Source: Rutstroemia sp. NJR-2017a BVV2 | Taxonomy: Eukaryota; Ascomycota; Leotiomycetes; Helotiales; Rutstroemiaceae | NCBI GenBank assembly: GCA_002946415.1 | Contig: NJPS01000038.1 | Coordinates: 434,001 to 498,000, forward strand | Length of the DNA stretch: 64,000 nucleotides | Direction: 5' to 3' | Shown: one piece after another, positions 1 to 12,924 of the stretch | Position numbering within the stretch: position 1 is the stretch's first letter | Layout of the letters: the number at the start of each line of letters is the position of its first letter | Notes under the pieces: model-generated | Databases searched by the model: none | What the model was told of the DNA's origin: nothing | Seen by the model: the letters and a program-made list of their open reading frames with translations, nothing else | Position numbers and translations under genes: made by a program

Positions 1-1943
1 TAAAACGTCACCTCGAACTATCCTCTCTTGTCCACAACCGCTTGGGAAAAAGGGTTGCTGTGTATTTCTAGAGCTGTAGACTGGGATCAGAGCAAATATT
101 TATCTTCGAAAGGGTTTGTTACATATCCCAGAACACCAGTATCTCAAACCAACTCCCATTACTCCTTCCCCCGGCATATTTGCGAGCCTTTTGTTCCATG
201 AAGTAGTTGGTATACGAGGGGGGATATGAGCATCGCTACAACAACCCTTCCATCCACTTTCTCATCCGCAACTTCCATCTATCTTTAACTTGACGACCTA
301 CTATCTAGCTATCTCTGAGTCCTGAAGAGACATGATCGACGAATAAATAAGTTTGCCCCTTGGTAATAAACCTATATGATTCAGAGAAATCCGGCATAAG
401 ACCTTTACTACCAAGTCATATGAAGTCCAGCAGCTCCATACAATTGCAGCAACGTGCATTCACGATAACTACTCCATCGATATCTATTCTGGAAATGGAG
501 CGTGGAGAAGTCACGGTCTTGTAGGACCGTATCACGTGCCTCCATCAGCCAGGCTGCCATATCGGAGCGGAGGCGTATGTATGTAATCTTCGGTAGAAAT
601 CAAGTCCAACGAGTGGGAAACATACAACACATCACGTACGGAACTACGGGGCGGCCCGCTAGGGATCCAATCTAAAACAGAGAACTGGAGTCATTTTGAT
701 ATTCGTTTTATTGATGAGTTATGTAACTAAAGCTAAAGCTATCTCGAGGGTACTTATGATTGAGTGAAAGCAAACAATTAGTGGAAGCGGGTTGAGCATT
801 CTGGCTCCACTGCTCTCATGAAGTGAAGCCCGGTAGTTGTTCGCGAGACCGATGGCTTTGATACTTGAGTTGCCCTTATTCAGGTGCGCCCACCCAAGAT
901 GTGGAGATGGGAATTCGCTTACTCTCTGATATCATGAAGCTCCCATCGCAACGAAGATGTTTTAATTTAAATCAGATCATCGACTGAGTGATTGTTACGA
1001 GAACATTCACCTGATTCTCTTATTCGGTGTGGCTCTCTGCGATTGTAAAAGTGGTTCTGGAAGTATACCCGGCTGAGGATGGAGTCGTGTACAGCAAGCG
1101 ACAGCAAGGTGGCTTCCCTCGAATAAATCCGAGTATGGAAAGATCAAATGAGATCAAATAAGTGTCGGGTCAAGAGACTTCTATCAATAGAATGACAATG
1201 ACGCCTGCAATTAATCACAGCCTGGCAATGAGACAGGAGCACTTGCTTCCTGATAAGGGTGACTCGATTTTCCGTACCACCTGAGTGAAGCACGGGCCAC
1301 TTTTGAGTCTTGAAGAACATTGAAAGTCAAGAATAAAAGGCAGAGGGGAGAATACGAAGCAAGACCAGGAGAGAGAAGAGTGCTGAGGATCTCTCGCTAG
1401 CCTTCGAGTAAATGTGTGAATGGACCTAACCGATTCGGGGTGGAAATTCTTCCTGCATGTGCTGTAGAGGAAAACTGGCCAATCAGATGCGAGTATGATT
1501 TTCACCTCCACACTCATAAAAGCTGCACCTCCCCCCTCATCTTACTCACTTTCTCCTACACTTCTTCATATCGTTCTGTTCCATCGAAAAACCATCAACC
1601 CATCATTAGCAAATTTGTTCCACCCCTTTAGGACATCCACAGACCCCTTGGAGAAGCTCCTCACGTGAGCTACACCCGGTACCCTCGAAGTGCTATATCA
1701 CCGCTTGGGGAGTTTGTCAAGGCTCACCAACAGAACCACCCAGTGTACAACTTTCATCAACAACTCAACAACCAAGAGTGATTCATCGTATCACTCATCA
1801 TTAATCATCGTCTGGATACCTTTGGCCAACGGTACGGACCAACACAGCCACCACCGGCCACTACAAACCCTTTTCTCACCACCAACATCACGTCAACCTT
1901 CAGTTGCACAATCACCTCAATACCATCAATCAACCACAACATA
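1..1943. other. Non-coding upstream region
   Basis: I find no ORF with family motifs or plausible splicing here. The last 450 bases (about 1500-1940) are rich in C and T runs and then CA-rich sequence, typical of fungal promoters and 5' leaders, and probably serve the gene starting at 1944. A gene end belonging to a neighbour left of the window cannot be excluded. Confidence 0.5.
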
Positions 1944-3020
1944 ATGATGCCGCAACACAACTTGAGACCTATTATCGTCGGTAATACCGATAAAGATCCA
2001 AGATCACCGATCTCCAGAAACAAAGCTGTAGTAAGCTTTACATCCGAGCTGGCTGAAAATAAATTCAGAACGAAGACGACCATGGGTACCAGGAGGAATA
2101 CAGTCGCTGCTATCCCTCGTATGACTCGAGCAATGGAACAAGACGCCGTGTCGTCGCTGGAATTTTTCGAAGTAGATGCGCCCAGTGGAAGTCCTTCACG
2201 TGCCCCTAAACGAGTTGCAGCTCCATTGTCTGCGTATAGCTGGACTGAGTATCCATCACCAAGCAACTCGCCGATTTCATCACAGCCGCCGTCGAGAACT
2301 TTCTCAAGCTCAGAGGAACCAGTGATGTTGGCGCAGGAGAAGAATCAGACCGTGACATCCGTGACCATGTCCTCAGCCAACAGAGTACGTGGCGAACGTC
2401 GACGGAAAGCTAATTCAACCGGATCCAAATTTCGGGGAAAGGAGCCAGAGCAGCCAAGAGTGATGGCAACCTCCATCGTTCCTTCATTTGTCCCAGATGC
2501 ACCTCAACGGAGACAGGGGCCGCCTCCTACTCCTCGGCCCCAAAGGTTGTCTACGCCAGACATCCCGGATATTTACCAGGAGCGTCAAGCTTTCTGGCAA
2601 TGTCACGATCCGCATAGAGCGTCTTCCGTCTCTAGGGAAATGATCGAGGAGCGGACTCTACCGCCTCCGAGTCTCAAGATGCAAGGTCAATGTAAGATAA
2701 CCTATGAGGCAGCTTATCCACATCTGACACTGATAGATGAGGCAGCTATCGCCCACATGGGTGGTAGGCTACCATCTGCGAGACAGTCGCAGGACTTTTA
2801 CTTCGGGGATGACTCAACTTCAGCCATCGCAGAAGTCAACCCGGAAGTGAAAAGGCTGATGGCCATGGGTTACCCTTTTGGAACTGCAACTGCTATAATC
2901 CAAGCTAAGAAGGATGAAATTGAGGAGGTCCGTCATTTCCGTCCAGATATCATAGTTGATGCTAATCTCGAAGGACAGGCAGCGCGATCCTCTTCGAGAG
3001 ACTACCTCCGCCGGTATTGA
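1944..3020 (+). CDS. Hypothetical protein, 358 aa, disordered with a possible UBA-like C-terminal helix
   Basis: Single-exon ORF with tandem start codons (MM) and no in-frame ATG nearby upstream. I do not recognise the family. Residues 1-210 are rich in Ser, Pro, Arg and Thr and look disordered, with many SP/TP sites. The C-terminal third is more ordered: a segment around residues 295-330 (NPEVKRLMAMGYPFGTATAI) resembles the helix-turn-helix pattern of a UBA domain (hydrophobic, then MG[YF], then A..I), but this is only a resemblance. There is no signal peptide or membrane segment. Codon use looks normal for the window, and the long C/T-rich leader before the start supports a real transcript. 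Function unknown; no operon or cluster context. Confidence 0.6.
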   Translation: MMPQHNLRPIIVGNTDKDPRSPISRNKAVVSFTSELAENKFRTKTTMGTRRNTVAAIPRMTRAMEQDAVSSLEFFEVDAPSGSPSRAPKRVAAPLSAYSWTEYPSPSNSPISSQPPSRTFSSSEEPVMLAQEKNQTVTSVTMSSANRVRGERRRKANSTGSKFRGKEPEQPRVMATSIVPSFVPDAPQRRQGPPPTPRPQRLSTPDIPDIYQERQAFWQCHDPHRASSVSREMIEERTLPPPSLKMQGQCKITYEAAYPHLTLIDEAAIAHMGGRLPSARQSQDFYFGDDSTSAIAEVNPEVKRLMAMGYPFGTATAIIQAKKDEIEEVRHFRPDIIVDANLEGQAARSSSRDYLRRY

Positions 3021-3791
3021 TTGCTAAATATTTCCAACTTGTGTTTTCTTTATGGTCATATCTTCTGTTTGGATTTGGATTCCGAAGAGTATTCGCCATG
3101 GTGTTTGCTCTGAACGGGTGGGTGTTTTAGGTTGCGTGTTTGCCGGATTTTGTAGTATGCGACAAAAATCAATATAAATGTTTGAGCCTTGTAAACCGAG
3201 AATGCGCGGTGTGAATAGTATTCGTATGGTTTTCGCAGTATATTCGAGTGGCGTTTTCTTCGCAAAACCGGTATCGATGTTCGTTTGCTGAATGGTGCGT
3301 TGGTATTGCTGTTCGCAAACTGCTTCGTATGTTGCAGTGACGCCTAAAACCGCCGGAGAAGATGTCACGGAACCCCAAATCAGACCAAAGCTCAGCCCCC
3401 AAAACTCAAATCACGTTTCCGACCGGGTATTCCTCCATCATTTCGACTTGAAAACACGTATCCGACACTGAAAATTTCTTCGTGCGCGTTTGTATCATTG
3501 TTCTGGGAATGTTCAGTTATTAACATGTCGTTGAAGATGACTTCGTTAAGGAAATTGAGGCTGTTCCTAAATTGGTATAGTGTGCTATGCGCCGCCAAAA
3601 GTGCTTTGCCCCGCCAAGTAGCATCACCCCACCCCACCTTGCTGATGGGATGGGTTTATTTTGGAGCTTTCTGTGACTCCGATCTCGCAAACTCAATAGA
3701 AAGCAAAAGCACAATTACAACGTTTTCTCAATCCCCAATCTTTTCCAATCCAAACCGTTCTCATTGATTTGATACAGACAAAATTATCAAA
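3021..3791. other. Intergenic, 3' end of unknown gene and promoter of RidA gene
   Basis: Between two plus-strand genes. Several short minus-strand ORFs overlap here but none has motifs or splice continuity. I see no RNA gene or repeat. The last 60 bases before the RidA start are A/T- and C-rich, as in a leader. Confidence 0.5.
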
Positions 3792-4636
3792 ATGTCGGAC
3801 TTCACACCTGTTTATACTAAGGATGCTGCCTTTCGTAAGTTGATGGGTGACGATGCAGCTGCGTTTGCACTTGGTTTTCTAACATCCGAATAGCAGCAGG
3901 ACCTTACTCGCAAGCTATCAAGACTTCATCTACCATTTTTTGCTCTGGTCGTAAGTGTTCTTTCTATCTATCTCTCTTCCCCTCCCGCATCCTCCATCTC
4001 CCTCCCTAATCACCAATTCCCAATTCCCCTCGCCCTTTCCCCTCATCTACCCCTCTCTCCATCCAAACCACACAACCCTCAACTGACGTTGCTCCTCTAG
4101 AAATTCCCTGCAACCCAGCCGGTGAGATCCTCACCCTCGAATCCTCTTCCATCTCCGCCATGACCGAACTCTGCATCCAGAACCTCTCCGCTGTGCTCAA
4201 AGAAGCCGGATCCAGCATCGAGAAAGTTGTTAAGGTCAATGTGTTCTTGACTAGCATGGATTATTTCGCGGAGATGAACTCGGTTTATGAGAAGTTGTTC
4301 AAGCATAAGCCGGCTAGGAGTAAGTTTCACGTCCTTCTTCTTTTTGTTGAGTTTAGGTCGGGATGCAGAAGAGGGGAGAAGGCAAGAAGGGGAAAAGTGA
4401 GAGGGAGAAGATCGGAAGAGAGGATTGAGGACATAACCAAAAAAAAATAAAAAAAAATAAAAAAAAAAGAGAGAGGAAGGGAAAGCGTGAAGGAAAGGCA
4501 GAATGAGAAAGAACGAACTCGGAAATTAAACCAAAGACGAAGATGAAGCTAACATTGTAATCCTATAGGCTGTGTCGCAGTATACCAACTACCCAAGGGA
4601 GTCCCCGTTGAGATTGAATGTATTGCACTGGTGTAA
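3792..4636 (+). CDS. RidA/YjgF/Hmf1-family enamine/imine deaminase
   Basis: Four exons: 3792-3834, 3894-3950, 4101-4319, 4569-4636, giving about 128 aa, the usual RidA length. All junctions keep phase with standard GTAAGT donors. RidA proteins hydrolyse reactive 2-aminoacrylate and related enamines formed by PLP enzymes (threonine dehydratase) and act as trimers in cytosol or mitochondria. Visible family marks are the N-terminal AGPYSQA segment, the FCSGQIPCNPAG strand-turn, and the C-terminal block ARSCVAVYQLPKGVPVEIE, which holds the conserved Arg that binds the substrate carboxylate and the terminal Glu. No clear presequence, so a cytosolic Hmf1-like form is more likely than Mmf1. The third intron (4320-4568) contains an A-run near 4440-4470. 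Confidence 0.93.
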
Positions 4637-5893
4637 GGAATATCTACTCCTTCGGGGCTGATCACAAGACGGACAAACGGGCAATGTCTGGGGCAGCTAA
4701 GAACCTTTTGAACACTCGAATTGCAAGTAGGAGTTAAGAAACTCTTACGCATAGAGGAGCACTCAAAGCAGTGAATGTCTCTCCAAGTCTCTAAGCAGTC
4801 AGGTAGAAACCTCAATAAATCCCCTTTGATCTCCTATCCTGAACCACGAAAACCACAATCTCAATCTCAATCTCATGAACTCACCAACATATCAGTGCAC
4901 TCCCCCTCTACCACAATTAAAGAAGTAACAGAATCCCTCAAAGTTTAAACTCCCCACTACTCCACCTCCACATCACATGCCATCACCCAAATAATCAAAA
5001 TAACCCCTCCTTCCACAACTCCCCCGCTACGTGTATATCGGAGAATTTTCTGACAGCTGTCAAGACTTGCAACAAAAAGCATAAAGATAATTTAATGAAG
5101 AGGGGGTGTTAATTTCACTTTTCACTTTTGTTTTACTTTGTTGCTTTCATTTTATTTTATTGTTTTTACCCTCATCCCGGTTGCTCCCCTCTCTCCCTCC
5201 CCGAGACGTGGGGCTGCTGCTACATATTCCAATTCACTCCGTCGGGTATTCAGTCACGCAGATAAATCGATACCGACTGTCGTCTGATAGATAGATATTT
5301 TCTATACTATCTAAGCCTCAGGAGGGTTATCGTCTTGGTCATAATTGCTCTACTTGTTGTTTGCTTTGTTTTAAAACACTCAATCATATCATATCACATC
5401 TCATCACATCAAGTTCAAGACGGGTAATTTTTTTGTACAACAGATTTGGACTCATATACATTCAACCAAACCTGTCAATAACATTCATTTTATCCGTTTC
5501 TCGTCACAACAAATGAGTCTAGTCAATGCAAAGTATATTCTATCACGGTCAAGAATTCTCAGTGATCTCATGCACGCTGATTGTATCTCTCATTCGTCCA
5601 TCCGTTGCATCCCATCATCACCCATCCATCTTTACTAATTCCCCCATCTCCAATATGCTCCCTTAGAAAATCAAACCACCATCTTTCTTCTGCTACCAAA
5701 ACCGAAAAGAAATATAGCAAAAGGAAATTCGAAAGAAAAATAACCATATACCATAAGAGCCCGCACGGTTGTAAACAACGATCCATTCCCTTTCCAGACG
5801 CCAAACATGGTGTGTGTAAATAAAACGAAGAACCCGACCCGCATGGTGATTGTATGATATGTAGTTCACCAACGCACAGCTTCCGACTCTCCT
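4637..5893. other. Convergent intergenic region
   Basis: Lies between the 3' ends of the RidA gene (+) and the kinase gene (-). A/T-rich with C-rich tracts and a short GATA repeat near 5286-5297. No supported gene. The part next to 5894 probably holds the kinase 3' UTR. Confidence 0.5.
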
Positions 5894-8137
5894 CTACTGT
5901 ACTACTGTCGACTCCCTAAGATTGCTCGGCGGCTTTTGATGACGTCTTCCAAGAATACTGGCTCCATCCAGACTCAGCTCAAAGGCACCATTTCGTTGCC
6001 TGACCTGTTGCTTTGCTGCTGCGGTAACCGCTGCACTGTGCTGGCCATAACCCTTTTGGGCTTGTTGAGGTATACGGGCGTTCAGTTTCGTGTTCTTCAA
6101 AGTTTCGCCAACTTGGCCGACGTCTGTTTCTCCGGATTTTGGTACCTTGGCCGGGATACCATTTTCGTCGTATTCATCTTCATCCTCTTCGCCGAAGTCC
6201 TCATCGTCATCGATTGGATTGAGTCCATTCATGGCGCCAGCTCCTCTATATCCTTGTTTGAAGTTCTTCCGGCGCTTGGCCTCTTCTTCTTGTCGATGCA
6301 CTGCATAACCAACATCAAACACTTCACGGAGGTTGATAGCACCTGGACTTCTGAAATCCATACGCTTGCCACCGCCTGGCGATTCTAGCAGGTCTGGGTT
6401 GAAAGCCCTCAGTCCACCTCCTAATTGCTTTTGACGCTCAACAGCTGGTGTAGCCAGTGGAGGAGCATCAAGAGCAGCGTAGGTAGGTTCTTCGGTGCCT
6501 CGGATCCATGGATGGTTCAGAAATTCTTGGATGGTGTATCGCTTTTTAGGGTCAACGGTGAGTAGGTGGGAGACCAGGTCTTGTGCAGGTTTCGAGATAT
6601 CGTCCCACCATGGGGAAAGGAAAGTGTATTGACCCTTCGCGACCTTCTCGGTCAAGACTTGAATACTTTCGTCGTAGAATGGAGGGAAACCGCATAGTAA
6701 AGTGTAAAGCACACAACCTAGCGCCCACATGTCGACACTCTTAGAATATCTTTCGTCCTTGACAATTTCCGGTGCGGTATATCCGACGGTCCCGCAAGGA
6801 GTCATGGTTTGAGTATCCCATACTACCTTACTTAAACCAAAATCGGCAACCTTTATCCTACCGATCCCACCAGCTCCGACGCCCTTAATGAACTCACCCT
6901 CGTCGACTTTATCCTCATCTTCGGGAGCTCTTGGCTTCGGGTTCTTGCTTTCAACGAATGGAATAGGTTCGAATAATAAGTTCTCTGGTTTGATATCTCT
7001 GTTATGACGTCAGTGGTGGCTTCGGGAATGATGACCAAGAGATCGTACCTGTGGACAACACCTTTAACCTCGTGGAGATAATGCAAAGCCTCGGCGACTT
7101 GTGTAATAACGTGTCTCGAGAGATCCTCACTGAAGTAAGTAAGTCGCACGATCTGGTGGAATAACTCTCCTCCTGGTGCCAACTCGAGTATGATGTAATA
7201 GTATTGTCGTGATTCCAAAAATTCGACGAGTTTGATAATGTTGGGGTGATCAAGTTGTCTCATAATCTGAACTTCTTTGAGAATGTTTGCTCTCTATGAT
7301 AATGAAGTTAGTACAAGTGTTCTTTCGAAAACCGGATGTGACAGGATTGTAATAAAAGTAATGCGCACCTCCACACCTTTCGGCTGTTTCTTGTTGAAAT
7401 TCGGATGAAGGTGTGCATCGCCCTACCACACGTATTGGCACGGTTCAAACGCAAGAGAGAAGTAATGAAAGTTGATAGGAGCACCCAAGCTCATAAGTAC
7501 TCACCTGACTAGAGTTCATCTCAAATTTGCGAACAACTTTGATGGCGACTTCTCCAGCTGTTCCCTCGGTATCCACGGCCTTGTAAACATTGCTGAATGC
7601 TCCATCACCCATCTTCTCGATCAACTTCCATCGATCCAGTCCAGGGTATCGCGGTAATCTGCCTTTGCTCTCATTTTCTTCTGCTACTATTCTGGCCAAA
7701 TCTTCGCTATCGACTTTCTTTGACTTCGTTGCACCAACCTTTTGGTGATCTCCCGCGGCGTGAGCTGCCATGTTTCCAGCTTGTGCACCTCTGTTTTTTG
7801 CGTCGGCATCGGCTGTTGAATAGGCGTCTCCCATCGGTTGTTGATATGCTTGGTGAGCAATTACATTAGGGTCGCTTTTGGCATAATGTTCGGGGATAGT
7901 TGGAGGTGCATGGCGTTGCTCCGCAGGCGAGGCTTTTCTGTCGTCATTGCCGCGGGCTCCCTTGCCTAAATACATCATCAGTGGTCAGCGTTTAAAAGTC
8001 GAGAATGAGTGGATGATTAATCAAGCAAAGGAATGAGTATGGTGAATCAGTGATGGCAAGACGCGGATTTGGGGATATTTGTTCGACTCACCGTGGCGAA
8101 GGATATTTTTTATTGACTGCGAAATAGAAGTAGACAT
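5894..8137 (-). CDS. RCK2/Srk1-type MAPKAP (CaMK-group) serine/threonine kinase
   Basis: Five exons, read on the minus strand: 8137-8092, 7965-7505, 7422-7369, 7293-7049, 6998-5894; 636 aa. The kinase domain begins with the glycine loop GDGAFSNV (residue about 135) and Lys about 158 in VAIKVV. The catalytic loop HRDIKPEN has Asp about 270, DFG Asp is about 321, then GTVGYTAPE. About 45 residues lie between KPEN and DFG, including a GVGAGGIG stretch. This long insert is typical of yeast Rck1/Rck2 and fission yeast Srk1, kinases activated by Hog1/Sty1-type MAP kinases, so I place it there rather than with ordinary CaM kinases. The C-terminal 230 residues are acidic and disordered; MAPK docking and autoinhibition would be expected there. 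Start chosen at the ATG giving MSTSISQSIK, which splices in phase into exon 2. Likely role: osmotic and oxidative stress signalling. Confidence 0.93.
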
Positions 8138-11100
8138 CTTAGTAAGGTTATTCGGATATTTAGATTTCGTGATTTGTAAATTCGAGTGTTGTGTTTTGTG
8201 TGATTATTTGTGAAGTAGGTTGGAAAGCATGCAGAGGAGTTGCGTTGAACGGGATCGGACAGAAAAAGTGTGTTAAGACACAGGAGGGGAAAAGTAGGAT
8301 AAGCAAGGATAGAGAGATTTGAGACTTGGGATTTGAGTGTTGAGTGGAGGAGTGAGTAATGGAGTAATAGATGGGGGGAGAGTATAAGATTAAGCGAGGG
8401 AAGGTTGCTGGACAGAAAGTTTAAAAACGTAGCAGCCGTGGCAGCCCAAGTTCCCAACCACTTGAAAGTGGGAGTGTACAGAGTGTACAGAGTATGATTA
8501 ATTACTCGAGGAAAGTCGTAATTTCGGCGTATCTGGGGATGATGCAAAACACGACGGGCAACAGGCAACTTCTTTGTTGGTAAAAAACGACGAAAGTCGG
8601 CGTCGGATTGGCTGCCGCATGCCATAGTCACTAAACTATTACCGTGCTAGTTCCGACCCTGATTTTCGCTTCTGTTTTTCCTCGTTTTTCCCCTCGGCCT
8701 CGAGACGTCATACCGCATTTATGAAGATTGTCGTCATTTCTCCACGGATTGATTTCATGGATCAAACGATTCAAACACTTCAAAGGTGGTTGGTTGGTAG
8801 ACTCGCAAGGAAAGGAAATGATTCGGAGGCGAGTTGGGATTGAAAGACGATGATGCATGATGCATCCTCATTCCTCTTCCTTTTTCCTCTATTACTCTAT
8901 CACCTACTCAGGCAGAGTGATTTTTCCCGCTCCCCACGCTCCATTCCCTTCTCTTGCCTTCCCTTGCCTTCCCTTGCCTTTCTTCTCCGCCATCCCGGCA
9001 TCCACATCCACTATGCTCCTTTCATTTCACTCACTTGATTGGAAATCAGGATAGATCCGAGATGTCCCAGATGCCCCGCGCTACCGGTATCACTGCCACT
9101 ACAGCATCACCACGGTTACGGGACGGAGTAAACAGAGAATAGAAAACAAGGTCTAAACTAGAGAACATAGCTGGTATATGGTATATTGATGCCCGATATC
9201 GTGAGGCGAAGAGACTTCTCCATTCCACCGTCCTCTCCGACTGCGAAGAAGGACCAGGGGCCAGGGGCCGAGCCTTGCTTTAACATACAGCATGCAATAT
9301 GAAATCGGGACGGCCATGGCAGGGGACGCGCAATATCAAGAGAAAGAGACGGTTACACTAACATCCAACATTTTGATTCTGCAAGGCTGCAAAGCCAACC
9401 AATTTCCTTCAGAATAGAATCCCTTTCTGCTGTAGGGCTTGCGGCAACTCCTCTCCTCCAATCTACAAGTATTCCGTGTGCTTCGAAATGTTCCAATCCA
9501 GTATCTTTCGTCCGTGTGGCGTTCAGGGGCTGTGAAAGATTTGGTGATTGACCTTGGATGATACTCGACGAGATGTTGCCGAAAGTCAATCTTGAATTCC
9601 GAAATTGATACTGCAACTGGTCCTTGGGTGCGATTAAATCTGATGTTTTCGTATCACAGTTGATGAATGATGAACGATGAGCGACGATGAATATGTAGTG
9701 CCAGGAAAATGGTGTAACGATACAGAACACAATTGTACATGTGCCGGCGACTACTTATTTCTACTCTCGGCGGAAATACCGGCCTCGTTTTCATACAAGT
9801 ACAGCTAGCTGGCAGTGCTTCGTAAGCCACTTCATTACTACTTTGTCTCTAGTTGCCGAACTTCCTATCAAGACATTTCCACGCACGGGAATACCATCAT
9901 CACCAGTCACCACACCAGCAAAAACTTCGAAGCATGAATTTTCCCACCCGCAAAATGATGAGGATATCCACACCTCAAAAACGTGCAAACGAGAGTGGAT
10001 AAGATGCGGGTGGCACGAATGGGTAGATCTAAAGCCCGAAAGTCTTCCCAACTATGTTTCAGATGTACGATCGTCCCTCACAAATCGTCACCCAAGAAAT
10101 ACTTATTGAACATCGCTTCCAAGGTCTATTCGATTCCTAGCAAGTCCCCCAGCATTTAACCTTTGCTTTTCAAGGAAACCGAAGCTTCTCTGCTCGCATT
10201 ACGCTCGATTCATGCTTGTCAAAGCTGCACGGGTCCATCACCTTACCAATCTTGGCTATTTATTGGTTTCTATCAATATCCCGTCAACAAACCCGGCTCT
10301 CTTTCGGACGCAGGACGCAGAGATTTGCACCCTACTCTGCCGTTTCGACTTGACTATCAAATCATGGAGGTGGGACAAAATAGACAATTAAAACAGCCGG
10401 TAAAATAACACCAACACTGACGAATTATCAGACAAATGTGGTCATACATACCTGGGCCAGCTCTCTCCTGATATTGCTCAATCCGAGAATGGCCTTGGTC
10501 GAGCTCCAGTTGCGTCATAGTGCATGGAATCCACCTGGCGGGATGACGATGGGGCGTTCCTCTTCCTACCAACATATTGCTCTGTAATATCGTTTTTACT
10601 CGTGACAGCCTTGCGTATGAAGTATTTTCTCCAGTATCACCATCACCATGCACGGGCTAATGAGTTAGTAGCTAGGCTTGTGACCGTGAGCGTCAAGGCA
10701 ATACTCCACAGATTCGTACACACGAAGTACCATACTACGTTGTAAGATTACAACATAGAGCTGGAAGAAGGAAGCTTCCCCATGGTTTCATCCTCTCCGC
10801 ATAGGCCTCTGTGCTGCGACGATATGGCTACATTCTGAGCGTATGGGTGCATCGCCCCTCCCGCGGGGTGGTTCACATGCCCCTGAGTCCCGCTGCAATC
10901 GAGGCCTCTACGGATCACGACAAATGCCAAATGCGTGCAGTAGCCATCAAAGAACAAAGCTGCCCCTGCACCCATCATCATCGGCCATGATGTAGAATCT
11001 AGGTCCTGTGACCTACTTTTAAGTACAATCTCGATAACAAACTGTTTGCTAGCGTCATCGTCATCTAACGTTAGTCTGAGTTCGATCTCGAAGAGCTAGC

Positions 11101-11861
11101 TACCGTAGTGCTACTGAGTCTCGCCTCTCTCACATCAAGATCCAACTACCGACTACATATATACAAATACCTTCAATTATTCGCCCTTCGATGGCAAATG
11201 GAAGAACTAATGTTACGGTTGTCTGACTCCTACCTCCGCTACAGACCATTCGGAGAAGCGTCATACCGGATGAACATCGAACACGACGAAAGGCGAATGA
11301 GACGTCATATACATCTAGGTCCTACGATTCTTCCGACCTCGATTCAAGAAGCTCGACGTAACTACTTCGAAAAGCATAATCGATATACATACTATCCTCC
11401 AACTAGCACATGTCTCTCAGCAATGTGCAACCCCCTAGAGAGAAGTCGACTTGGAGACGGGCAGGCATTATTACATATGATTTACCAGTCACCTCGCGCT
11501 ATTGCATATGTCCTGCTATAATTAAGGAGATGGATGTTCAACAACAGATACAACAGACAGAGTGCACCAGGAAGTGTGAAGTCACTTATGACAACACAGC
11601 CATACTCAAGCAATGAGCTCACTTCCCTTAACGACGAAACACAAATTAAAGACGCACCTGACAAGATTCTGCTCGTCACATACTCGAATTACATAATGAT
11701 ATCAATATTACTCCGCGGAACCACAACACCGGGCATACTCAAATGTTGCTAATCAGCGGGCCTTTCTACTACCCTTAGAACCCCTACCTTCTCGATGTAT
11801 TACCCCTCCATTGGAACTATTCCTTTCTCCAGAACCCCGCTTCACTACCTACCTACCTACC
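8138..11861. other. Gene-poor region upstream of the kinase
   Basis: About 3.7 kb without a supportable gene. The part near 8140-8700 is the kinase promoter and 5' leader and includes AGGGG/CCCCT stress-element-like words (near 8284 and 8690) that fit a stress kinase; that link is inference. Short ORFs exist on both strands (for example 9353-9730 minus and 11198-11521 plus, 107 aa from its ATG) but lack motifs, introns or codon bias. A 10-bp tandem repeat lies at 8951-8980. Confidence 0.45.
8951..8980 (+). repeat. 10-bp tandem repeat, 3 copies
   Basis: Unit CCCTTGCCTT (first copy starts CTCTTGCCTT) repeated three times in a pyrimidine-rich stretch upstream of the kinase gene. Probably simple slippage. 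Confidence 0.85.
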
Positions 11862-12004
11862 CTCTCCGGTGCAGAAATAACAGGCCGACAACACATCCAA
11901 AAGACATTTGGACAATGCAACATTACAATGACCCCGAGTCCTTGGAATATTCGTGTGACAGCAGTAATCAGCTACACAATTAGGCTGGTTTTTCTGCTCT
12001 GAAG
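11862..12004 (+). mobile_element. MITE copy A (143 bp) of a four-copy family
   Basis: Begins CTCTCCGG and ends CTCTGAAG. Its ends form imperfect inverted repeats: the left arm carries AGAAATAACAGGCCGA, and the complement of the right arm carries AGAAAAACCAGCC. The word ATTTGGACAAT follows about 20 bases after the left arm, as in copies B and C, and CAGCTACA lies near the right end as in C. No coding capacity. No perfect target duplication (left CTACC, right TGCTA), so it is the most degenerate copy. A further AGGCAGGCCGA word at about 12034-12044 looks like an orphan inverted-repeat arm. Confidence 0.75.
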
Positions 12005-12924
12005 TGCTACATACCTCAAGTAAACGTCAAACTAGGCAGGCCGAACTACTGTGATATAAAAGCCTAGATCTATCTATCCCTTCCCTACACACTCACCCAC
12101 TTTCCTATCTACACCATAACATCGATCGAAGGAATTATAGAAAGGTAAAACGATCCAATCTAATAGGGTGCTCTCTTCCTCCATATATTACATATCATTG
12201 AGTAGAATAGAATGTAATACCAGTAGCATGAATAGACACAAAAACACAATCAACACCAAGGTAAGGTATAGACCATCCCGTCTCTCTCTATACACACAAA
12301 CCTGTCTCTCCGTCCCATCTTCTCTCATCTCCATATTCTCATCTGATATAAGCAATATACCCCACCCCCACACTCACACTCACCTATCATTCATAATAAC
12401 CCCTCCTTCCCCTCTACATTCACTTGAAACTTCATTTCGCTTTTCCACGGATTAGGAGCGGTAGGTAGGTAGGTAGAGGTTTCTTCATCAGGTAGGTTAG
12501 ATAAAAGTTCATATATAAAGAATACCAAAGTTGTAAAGGGGGTGGGGGGTGCTAGATATCCCATTGTCGTGGACCGAGATGGAATTTGCAGTTAGTTTGA
12601 TGAATCAAACGTTCACTCATAGAAGAACGAGCCTGGCCAGCCAGCTAGATAGATAGATAAATAAGATGTATTTCGCAGTCAGCGGTGAGTTGCATTCGCA
12701 TGACACATTCGCGCTCAATATTCATTCATTCAGTCATTCATTCAACTCATGCCTCCCACCTGCAGTTATCGAACAAAGTTCCCAGCGCAGCGCAACGCAA
12801 CGCCTACGTAAAATCGAACAAAACCCTTCCACCAAAAGTGCAATTCATATCATATCTCATCTCACCTCATCTCATCTCGTACAAACAAGTCCACCCATCC
12901 CAACCAATCCACAACCCCCCAAGT
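12005..12924. other. Intergenic, downstream of Mtc1-like gene
   Basis: No supported gene. Contains CT-rich stretches, short ATAG/GTAG repeats (about 12460-12475 and 12645-12665) and the probable 3' UTR of the minus-strand gene ending at 12925. The plus-strand ORF 12685-13206 runs antisense into that gene and is not supported. Confidence 0.5.

Noticed and set aside
11198..11521. 107-codon plus-strand ORF in the gene-poor region
   Set aside because: Could be a real small gene, but no recognisable motif, signal peptide or codon evidence; kept out for lack of support.
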